This document shows, one piece after another, positions 55,982 to 64,000 of a DNA stretch of 64,000 nucleotides; position 1 is the first letter of the stretch; each line of letters starts with the position of its first letter. The notes under the pieces were generated by a model, which saw only the letters and a program-made list of their open reading frames with translations, had not been told where the DNA came from and ran no database searches. The position numbers and the translations under genes were made by a program. Origin of the DNA: Tridacna crocea (Eukaryota > Mollusca > Bivalvia > Cardiida > Cardiidae); assembly GCA_943736015.1 (NCBI GenBank), contig OX031066.1, forward strand, positions 11,598,245-11,662,244, read 5' to 3'.

Positions 55982-57452
55982 ATATTTTGACAAATATTTA
56001 TCTTTTTGTGTTTATGCCATGTGGTGAAACAGTGCCAGATTACTAAATGAGTGTATGTGATATTAATGATTTTCACAATTTGAAATGAAATGCTCATTAT
56101 TATCTACTTCATTTAACCTGACCCAGGTAACAATCATTTACATAAATCAATATTCTGTTTTTATCCTCAACATTGCTCGGCATAATTATTATGTCCAGAA
56201 TGGTCAAGGAAATATTTCACACAGTTTACGCAAATCAAACCTTTACCTACTAGATATGTTGATCTAAAACTTTCAGTGCAGGACACTTTCTCATTTTTCA
56301 CACCATATTTTAATACCACGAAAAGTAAAATCATCAGCCTATGAGTATGGCATTTCAAGTTATGTCCTGCATATATTTCCAGTTAAGAAGAACCTATAAT
56401 TTCAAGTTGCTAATGAATGAATATTTTTCCTGTGCAGAAGGCAAAACCTATTTTTGACTTGTACAAACAAAAAGTTACAATAAGTCATGCTATTAGTCAC
56501 TTTGTAAATAGGTGTTTATAACCAAGAGTGGTCACAATTTTAAGCAAGGTTTACCTGATATAAGACATCTGAATTGTCATCTGCAAATGCTTTCAATTTA
56601 AAAAAGACAATTTCGAATTGTGTGGTAAAGGGTTAAAAAATACAGCATGCTTCTAATTTACATAATTCAAGGGTTTAGAAAAATGAATCTAATAATTCCT
56701 TATAGCCAAAAAATCAAGACAGCTGATAATTTTGAATTTCAATTTCATTTTGCCTCCCTATCTCAGAGCATTAATTATTATTTTCATGAAAAAAAGGTTT
56801 AAAAATATAAAACCTTCAGTATTTTGCCATGTATGCCTGCTTAGCTGCTATCTGTGTTGATTTCCTTAGAAAGTAACTCAATTGCACCTCCCAAATCGCT
56901 CTTCCATATTCTTTATATTTGCATCACTAGTGGCTTCAAAAAGCAGCCAGGAAGTTGTCCAACCAGGTTATCAATCATGGCTGTAAAAAAATGTTTTATA
57001 GAAATACAGTTTATTGCATTACAATGTATTAGAATTACCTACCATACAGTGAAAAAATTCAAATTTTAGTCTTTGGTCATAAAGACAATGAAAATAACAA
57101 ATTATATATGATCCACCAGTCTGCCCAGAAATTCTGTAATTGTTCTATGTAAACACTTGTGAAAATATTCCACCAAAATTGCAAATTTTCCATAGAATGG
57201 GTCTTGTTGCCATTTTCAAATGTAGCTGGCAGACCTTTGAATTGGTATGTTGTTTCACAGTCACAAACAAGAAGTAGATGGAATTCTGAGGAGAATTTGC
57301 AATTTACAAGGGCCCGATTTAGTTTTTAGAATTTAGTTTTTTAATTTATCCAATCAAACTGATCCTGCAACTTCAATAAAACAATTGCCACAGTACATAT
57401 TTTCTATATTTTGATGTTTCCCCACCCAAAATGGTTTGTAACAAGACCCTCT
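55982..57452. other. no recognised gene; one MITE tail fragment
   Basis: 56576-56634 is the right end of a plus TTAA MITE (TCATCTGCAAATGCTTTCAA...TGTGTGGTAAAGGGTTAA). Otherwise AT-rich with motif-free short frames. Confidence 0.45.
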
Positions 57453-57679
57453 TTAACCCATTTCCCACAATCTCTACTTTTGACGCCCCTGAGAAAGAAG
57501 CCTTGTGAAAACACTGTAGGAAAAGGAGAAAATGCTGGTAACCAGCATTTTCTCCTTTTTCCACAGTGTTTTCATCCTTCCCAAAACAAATTTCAATTTT
57601 TCAGTCACCTTTATTTTGTCGTCTGCAAATGCTTTCAATTTGAACCAGTGTAAGATTTTGTCCTTTGGTAATGAGTTAA
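57453..57679 (+). mobile_element. TTAA-palindrome MITE, copy 21
   Basis: TTAACCCATTTCCCACAATC to CCTTTGGTAATGAGTTAA, with a near-perfect 66-nt palindrome. Confidence 0.94.
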
Positions 57680-57902
57680 CTATAACCAGAAGACAAAATT
57701 TTTTTAACTGGTCATAATCGAAAGATGTTGCAGACAACATAATAAAATCTTCAAATAGTAAAACTTGTATCAAAAAGGGTAGAAATTATTGTGTAAAACA
57801 AAGAAAATGCAGGTTACTATTATTTTCTTCTTTTCCCACAATGTTTTTTATAGCTTTTTTTTTTTAGTGACCTTAAATGCAGGAATGAATGGTAATTGTT
57901 AA
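57676..57902 (-). mobile_element. old TTAA MITE, copy 22, head-to-head with copy 21
   Basis: Starts at the TTAA that ends copy 21 and ends GAATGGTAATTGTTAA. Strongly diverged (GCAGGTTACTATTATTTTC). Confidence 0.75.
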
Positions 57903-58026
57903 AAACTTCTCTTCACCGTAACAGAAAAATCAGGCCTGAGTTAATTAGGTAAAATTTGGTAAAGAGTAGAGAAATATATTTTATTGCAGAAAAAGTGAGT
58001 CAGAGACATGTACATGGATTGGTACT

Positions 58027-58249
58027 TTCACTCATTACCAAACGACAAAATGTTTGGTTTGTCCAAAGTATTTGCACATGACAAAATAAATGTGACTGAA
58101 AATTTCAAATTTGTTTTGTGAAGGGCAGAAAACATTGTGGGAAAAAGAGAAAATGCTGGTAACCAGCATTTTCTCCTCTCTCCATAATGGTTTCTAAAGG
58201 CTTCTTTTTCAGTGGCGTCAAAAGTAGGGATTTTGTGGTAATGGGTTAA
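58027..58249 (-). mobile_element. TTAA-palindrome MITE, copy 23
   Basis: Left end worn (TTTCACTCATTACCAAACGAC), right end TTTGTGGTAATGGGTTAA. Confidence 0.9.
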
Positions 58250-58371
58250 GCAAATAATTTGGGTGAAACAAAATTTACAAAGATAAAAAGAAAATATGAT
58301 AGATCTTAATTACCTGAACTCAGTTCCATCCCTCTTGACGTGGTGGGTCATATGGGTCACATTATTTAAAT

Positions 58372-59923
58372 CAGTGCTAGCTCTGGCCCAAGTAAAATAA
58401 TGGCCAACAAATTTTTGTTACAAAAAATAATAGACAAAATAAGCGAAGTGAAGTTGGTTTTAAAAAAAAAATATGCACATGTAGCATTGAATAAAATTTA
58501 CTGTTAACTCATAGTTTCGAACTTTCATTCATATGATTATGTCAATAATAATAAATCATCTATATATTTAATCCTAAATTGAAGATATATTGGGGGAAAA
58601 GGAACATTTGCTCTATACCAATTCCTGGGATAGTGCTCATTTTCCCACAAGATTTGCATAAATGCACAAAGACTGATTTCATGGTTTCCTTTGATGAATG
58701 GTTACTTTTTTTAAAATATAACACAATTTTGTTTTAATCTTACAATGCAGAAAATATTGAGGGGGGGAAAGGAAAATTTGTTATGTGCTATTTCCTGGGA
58801 CAGTGCTTCTTTTACTGCAGTATTGCATAAAAGCATAAGGACTTTTGAGAGACAATATTCTTTTATTACCATAATAAATCATATGCATAAGTGAATGGAG
58901 AAAATTTTCTATTACACAATTACCTCCCTATATTATATTTTAACCTCGATTATTCTCAAATTAAGTTAGTGTGGCTGGCAAGTAAGACTATGTAAACAAA
59001 AAGTTATTCACTCAATAGTACATAAGCAGTGAGCTAGACTTACATAAGTGAACAGTGATCCCAGTAGCTTTTTTTGTTTCAAGGGTACACTTACCCATGG
59101 AGCTGTAAATCTAGGGGTAAGATGTCATAATATGGTATGACAACAATAATTATTGTTCTCTGCTAGAGGTAAAGTAGTCAATATTGATGATTTGCTGCAC
59201 AAAACTCTGTCAAAGTAAGATACCTGTGGAAATTTACTGCTTTAAGTAATTAAAAAGCAGAAAAGTCGTTCTAAAGTGACACTGATCGGGCAATGTCACA
59301 AGGCACATTTTATTGTGTCATGGGTTTCCGTGTTTTTTGCATCGAGCATTTTTTCGCGTGTGTTGATTTGTGGATAAGTATTTCCGCGTGATTTGACTAT
59401 AATTATCAATAAGGGTAGCAAGTAACTTCAAATCTTGTCATTTTACATAAGTTAAGCGAATAATGTTTTTTTTTTTCTCGTTTTTTCTTACGTGAGGTCT
59501 TGCATGTAACCAAAATTTGTTACGTGAATTTCAATTCTATAATGTCAACGAAGTGCCATCTGATTGGTTCCCTTCTATAACCGCGTCAGTTAACTTGGTC
59601 AATTAAAATTTATGAAGAAACAAACAATAATGGCCAATTAACGGCTTAGAGTAATATGACACGTGTTGTATAGTATACCAGCCTATTGTGACCTGTTGAT
59701 TGCCCAAGTTTATGTCCGCCGCGGTGTGAAACAAGCAATTTCCACACATTTTCGGGGCAAATTAACCTGTGATCTAGGCATGTAAAGGAAATTTTACCCG
59801 ACGTTTTTCACTTTTTGGGAATAAATTAATCGACAATTTTTATCGACAATTGAAAGAATTAATCGACATCTGAATTAAAAAATCGACAAATGTCGATAAT
59901 GTCGATTGGCAGCGCGAGCACTG
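58372..59923. mobile_element. second hAT-like non-autonomous element
   Basis: Starts CAGTGCTAGCTCTGGCC and ends in the reverse complement of CAGTGCTCGCGCTGCCAATC. Flanking ATTTAAAT and ATTTATCA agree at five of eight positions, so the target duplication is weak. The interior 59170-59545 is collinear, reversed, with 21960-22310 of the 21.35 kb hAT element (for example CACGGAAACCCATGACACAA). ATCGACA-type repeats cluster near the right end. No transposase. Confidence 0.65.
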
Positions 59924-59924
59924 A

Positions 59925-60620
59925 TTTATCATAACAAAATTCACATTTCACATATAAGGATCCACCGTGTCCTTTCTATATTTCCAAACAACGCTGTCGT
60001 AAGAGAAGGAAACAGGCCAGAGAAGGCAAAATTGACACGCCCTCATTGTTTTCGAAAGAACATCGAATTTAACCTACGTCGGCCAACCTTCAAACTATAA
60101 CCTGTCGAGGCAACTTCAACATGATCACAAGCCTCAGGCAAACGATCCACAAGCATAGTTATGCCAGTCAAAACTGATCTCGGGGTAAGACTGGGCAGCC
60201 TTTCTTTCTGTTTTGCGTGAATCGGCCTTAATTGTAGAGTCGCGAAATTGCATGACAAACTTCTGCACCGGAAGTCTCAATCTCCGAGCAGAGTTGTCGT
60301 TCGTTACTCTCACCCGTGCGAGAGAGTGCGGAAGTCTTAGAAAAAGAATCGTTTCTTTTTTTTTTATTTTAGATCTATCGGTTATATTAATCGACAAAAC
60401 ACCTATAAAATATCTATATTCTTCACAAAGTATCATTGTATATTAAAACGAAATAATGCTAAAGATGATTTAATCAAGCCGTGTCCGGCGGTAATTGACG
60501 TGAATGCCCGACCATTCTCTGCAGCTTACCTAGACTGGTTACCGCCCCTGATACACAACGGTGGCCAGTTCACAGCTTACCGAGGCAATTCGATTGTTAC
60601 AAGTACGTAGTATACCGACA
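59925..60620. promoter_or_regulatory. CpG-richer, repeat-poor patch (possible promoter or first exon)
   Basis: This stretch has many CG dinucleotides and few of the window's repeats, unlike its surroundings. On the minus strand, overlapping open frames at 60043-60258 and 60134-60436 (71 and 100 codons) contain no recognised domain. A pyrimidine-rich TTTCTTTTTTTTTTATTTTAG sits at 60351-60371 on plus. I cannot show a start site; compositional contrast is the only evidence. Confidence 0.25.
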
Positions 60621-61613
60621 TTAGCCGATGTTTCAGAATGCAATAACAGTTGGCCAACCTTAACTGTCTCTTAGAATGCATTTTTAAGCATAAAATCAAT
60701 CACTATCGAAACTTCTTTAATCAATAAAATTAGTTTAAGCCGTCTTCTTTAGAAGCAGTAGCTTATTTGGTGGATTACTTTTTATGGAGTTAACTGAAAT
60801 TTTATGGCGGTTATTAGGTATGTTCTTAACCGAATCATAGGCAATGAGTTTGGTTTTTAGACTTATTTATTTTTCGAATTTTGTTTCGAATTTTGGATTT
60901 TTTTTTCGAATTTTGGAATTTTCGTTGACTCTGTGGCGACAACCGCCACAAAAATTGATAGCAAAAGTTCATGGCCGATTTCCATAAAATCGTGTATCTA
61001 AGCATTTCGCATGCAGTTTTGAATGTTAGAATTTTTTTGAGGTGTAATGGCATAGTTTTGGGGTAATTTTCGAGTGTTTTGGGTATTTTTCAGTGGCCTT
61101 GGGTATTTTAGGGTGTTTCATCTGAGACGTACTTTACAAACTAGGTCAGGTCAAAGCTGCGGAACGAGACAAATTTTTAAATCTAGAGCGAGTTCTACGA
61201 GATTTAACTCTGAGATTCATTGTTCGTGTGAATGGCATACACTGATTTTTAATCCGCATATTATTTGTATATATCAAATGACAGAGAGGCGTCTGTTCAT
61301 TGATCTTTGAGAACCTATTCTTTTCGAAACTGGGGTGTAATGCGTGCTCGTGTGGAAAACTCCTGTCGGATGGCATAAGAAGGTGATGCTGAGTCATCAC
61401 CTTCTGAAAAGTGCAACAAAACTGCTACTGCAATTTTTCAGATAGTACTACTTTTGATACTACGAACCAGAAGCAGTCTCGCAGTGATGCGACACCCCAC
61501 ATCCTTCTCCAGCAATCCTTTTTATGTTACCTTCCATGCTATTCTTCTCTTGTACATGTATCCACCTTTAATTCTTTGAGCGACAAATAAAAACTAGACC
61601 TCTTTTGACGGCT
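60621..61613. other. no recognised feature
   Basis: 60870-60925 has TTCGAATTTTG repeated three times. 61373-61406 is a small mirror (AGAAGGTGATG...CATCACCTTCT). No gene seen. Confidence 0.4.
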
Positions 61614-61842
61614 TTAACCCATTACGACAGAATCCCTACTTTTGACGCCCCTGAGAAAGAAAGCTTTTGAAAACACTGTGGGAAAAGGAGAAAATGCTGG
61701 TTACCAGCATTTTCTCCCTTTCCCACAGTGTTTTCTACCCTTCCCAGAACAAATTTCTATTTTTGAGCCACCTTTATTTTGTCGTCTGCAAATGTTTTCA
61801 ATTTGGACCAGTCTAAAATTTTCTCGTGTGGTAAAGAGTTAA
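61614..61842 (+). mobile_element. TTAA-palindrome MITE, copy 24
   Basis: TTAACCCATTACGACAGAAT to CGTGTGGTAAAGAGTTAA. The palindrome is essentially perfect. Confidence 0.95.
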
Positions 61843-61911
61843 ATACGATTTGTTGAAACTTACAGAGATGTTGGTTTTATAGGCTTAGCTACAAAAGCAG
61901 ACGATGTAGAT

Positions 61912-61972
61912 GAAGAGCAGACGGCACGCTCCGTGCAGTCTGATCTTGATCTATGTCGTCCTCAAAGGTAAC
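61912..61972. repeat. half of the GATCAGACT hairpin
   Basis: GTGCAGTCTGATCTTGATCT matches 14016-14035. The facing arm is worn to AGACGGCACGC. Confidence 0.65.
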
Positions 61973-62089
61973 TGTCTTTGCCTTTGGTAGAATTAATGTC
62001 AAGATAAAAACTGTGTGACAATACGACGAGTTACAGAGATTGTTGCATTGGCGTCCCCATTTTTTTCTTCTACATTTTTCTTGCATCTC

Positions 62090-62300
62090 TTAACCCTTTC
62101 CCAAACAATCCCTGGTTTTTACCGGTCAGGAATAGAAGCCATTTGAAAACAATGTTGGAAAAGGAGAAAATGCTGGTAACCAGCATTTTCTCCTTTTCCT
62201 ACAATGTTTTCTACCCTATCATATAGAAAAATCATCTCTTTAGTAACTGTTTATTTGTCATCTGCAAAATGCTTTCTGGTCTGGTCCAAAATTTGCCGAG
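62090..62300 (+). mobile_element. TTAA-palindrome MITE, copy 25, right end lost
   Basis: TTAACCCTTTCCCAAACAAT start and intact palindrome. The sequence leaves the consensus after TGGTCCAAAATTTG. Confidence 0.87.
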
Positions 62301-62682
62301 GGCGAATGTCTACTACAGTCTACTCGATGTGAATGCAATTATAACTCGCTTTCCCGTGGCTTCAGGCTCTCCAGAGGTACGGTTTGGTAACACTAATAAT
62401 GTAATTGTATGTGGACATAAGTGTCACGTTCAATACTCATTTTCATAGATACTTTGATCCTTCGCTAATAACATGGTTCTTTTTTTATTCCGGCGTCTAA
62501 AATTGAAATGTCGTAGCAACTGACGATGATATTTGTAGTGTGTTAGTATCACGAAGCTGACGGTGTCCTGGATCAGTCTGCACTTTCTTATAGTCCGATC
62601 TTAATCCTTACGGTGCAAGATGTGTACTGTCGAAGTTCTGTCTAAGTTTCCATTGCTTGTGAAAGAGTAAAGTGTTACAGTT
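62301..62682. other. no recognised feature
   Basis: Weak GATCAGTCTGCAC / GTCCGATCTTAATC words near 62570-62610 recall the GATCAGACT hairpin family. Confidence 0.35.
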
Positions 62683-62911
62683 TTAACCCTTTACGAAAAA
62701 ATCCCTGGTTTTACGACCCTGAGATACCAGCCTTTTGAAAACCTTGTAGGAAAGGGAGAAAATGCTGGTAACCAGCATTTTCTTCTTTTCCCATAATGTT
62801 TTCTACCCTTCCTGGGACGAATTTCAATTTTTGAGTCGCATTAATTTTGTCATCAGCAATTCTTCTTTCAATTTGGACCAGTTTAAAATTTGTCGTTTAT
62901 GAAAGAGTTAC
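62683..62911 (+). mobile_element. TTAA-palindrome MITE, copy 26
   Basis: TTAACCCTTTACGAAAAAAT start; end decayed to TATGAAAGAGTTAC. Confidence 0.88.
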
Positions 62912-63106
62912 AAGATGAGCCAACCAAAACTCCAGACCTTTTCGACAGGATATTTAGCCACTTGATTATTCCCTGAAATTGCCATGCAAAGTCCCCACCG
63001 GTTGTATTCTCGGGATCATACCAATTTATCAAAAGGGGTATTGCAGAGATCCTTGAAAAAATAGAATAGATAAAAAATTCCAATCTCATCTAAAAGATTG
63101 TCCGTC

Positions 63107-63167
63107 TACTTCAAAAACCTCGTAACTACAGTTTGTAACAAGCTGTAGTTACGAGGTTTTTGAAGTA
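63107..63167. repeat. perfect 25-bp hairpin with 11-nt loop
   Basis: TACTTCAAAAACCTCGTAAC plus TACAG at 63107-63131 pairs without mismatch with 63143-63167. Confidence 0.95.
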
Positions 63168-63194
63168 AACCAACGATATGAGACATGCTCTGAC

Positions 63195-63411
63195 AAAAGG
63201 GGGCTTAATGCATCTCCATGATGCATTATTCAAATTGATCCATCACATTATTATGGATCGATAATAGGAACCCCCCCTTCTTTCTTCAAATAATCAACTT
63301 AATCATTAGATAGACTGGTCCATGGACATACAGAAAATTGTCCAACGTAGAAAAATTTCGGACCGCGCAGGCTGAAATTGGTCGATACTGAGATGCATTA
63401 AGCCCCCTTTT
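63195..63411. mobile_element. third MITE family, GGGGGCTTAATGCAT ends
   Basis: Perfect 22-bp terminal inverted repeats start AAAAGGGGGCTTAATGCAT. Interior has CGCGCAGGCTGAAATT, related to the hairpin block in the 13.66 and 55.72 kb elements. A stray end (GCATTAAGCCCTCTTTC) also lies at 747-763. Confidence 0.92.
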
Positions 63412-63477
63412 CATAATTGAAGGTGTTCGGCTGACATTATTCAACCTGTTTGAGGTGGAAGTTAGTCTTTGTTATGT

Positions 63478-63631
63478 TTAACCCTTTATCAAACGATCCC
63501 TGGTTTTTACAACCCTGAGATAGAAGCCTTTTGAAAACATTGTGGTAACCAGCATTTTCTCCTATTCCCACAATGTTTTCTACCCTGCTGGAAACGAATT
63601 TGAATTTTTGAGTAATGTTTATTATGTCGTC
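63478..63631 (+). mobile_element. TTAA MITE, copy 27, left arm deleted and right end lost
   Basis: TTAACCCTTTATCAAACGAT start. AACATTGTGGTAACCAGCAT shows a deletion ending at the palindrome centre. It breaks off after TATTATGTCGTC. Confidence 0.87.
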
Positions 63632-63731
63632 TTATTTATATTGTAGACGTTTCGGTTATGCCATTTTAAAGGGCTTAAACACCAAATTTTTAAGGGAAGA
63701 GGCTTGTAAATTGCATCTCAATCGAAGTCGA

Positions 63732-63958
63732 TTAACCCTTTACCAAACAACAAAGTTTTAGACCTGTCCGAATTGAAAGCACTTGCATACGACAAAATGA
63801 AGGTAACTCAAAAATTTATAATTCGAGTGTAGCAGGGTAGAAAACATTGTGGGAAAAGGAGAAAATGCTGGTTACCAGCATTTTCTTTTCCCACAGTGTT
63901 TTCAAAAGGCTTCTTTCTCAGGGTCGTAAAAACCTGGGATTGTTTGGTAAAGAGTTAA
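63732..63958 (-). mobile_element. TTAA-palindrome MITE, copy 28
   Basis: TTAACCCTTTACCAAACAAC to TGTTTGGTAAAGAGTTAA. Three bases are lost in the right palindrome arm. Confidence 0.94.
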
Positions 63959-64000
63959 AGATTAGAACAAAAAACTCATATGTTTCTCGTGTGTAAATAC

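Noticed and set aside
57373-57773. Open frames recurring at many MITEs (ENAGNQHFLLFPQCF-like)
   Set aside because: They are translations of the MITE palindrome and appear wherever a copy lies; not a gene family.

Overview
The window looks like intergenic or intronic DNA from an animal, most likely a marine or freshwater bivalve. The base composition is AT-rich. No intact protein-coding gene is visible: every long open frame is either a decayed transposon fragment or a by-product of repeats. Several repeat styles match ones I know from bivalves: long elements with 145-156 bp internal tandem units that start or end in CTCACCTGAG or CGCCCGTC hairpins, tRNA-derived SINEs whose tails contain a GTTAAA-GCATTAAAC block, and MITEs carrying CAGGCTGA hairpins. 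The bivalve call rests on that resemblance and not on a gene.

Layout. At 1-12.6 kb lies a graveyard of Maverick/Polinton-like DNA. There is a broken retrovirus-type integrase (F54H12.3-like, about 11.4-12.2 kb, minus) and two opposed broken copies of the companion F54H12.2-like ORF (about 2.7-3.2 kb plus, 10.1-10.6 kb minus). The two copies are the arms of a large interrupted inverted repeat. Its spacer holds a 5'-truncated LINE with a recognisable reverse transcriptase (4.1-5.6 kb, minus) and a second fold-back (6.5-7.9 kb). One arm was later split by a 1.4 kb minisatellite element (8.7-10.1 kb). At 12.6-26 kb there are further fold-backs, (CT)n/(GA)n tracts, a hAT-type C-terminal coding fragment (19.8 kb), and a non-autonomous hAT element with a perfect 8-bp target duplication (21.35-22.54 kb). 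At 26.7-29.4 kb there is a long 145-bp tandem array with higher-order structure, followed by a SINE with exact 11-bp target duplication. At 30-48 kb are diverged bivalve repeats, two minisatellites built around a GTGAGGACA motif, an unexplained scatter of seven identical GTTACACTTGGGACA words (36.3-40.3 kb), and a decayed Ser/Thr-rich repeat exon-like block (43.6-44.1 kb). At 48-64 kb the DNA is crowded with MITEs and also holds a Gypsy-type gag remnant (49.9-50.4 kb, minus), a local duplication and a second hAT-like element (58.4-59.9 kb).

The dominant theme is one family of about 200-230 bp elements bounded by TTAA and short inverted ends (TTAACYCWTTACCAMAC), with about 30 full or partial copies in both orientations. 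Each carries a central loopless palindrome of up to 66 nt around CTGGTAACCAG. Empty sites inside local duplications show that it inserts at, and duplicates, TTAA, as piggyBac-type elements do. This family, its centre-of-palindrome deletions and its head-to-tail array are the most interesting signals here. All identifications come from reading the sequence; no database search was run.
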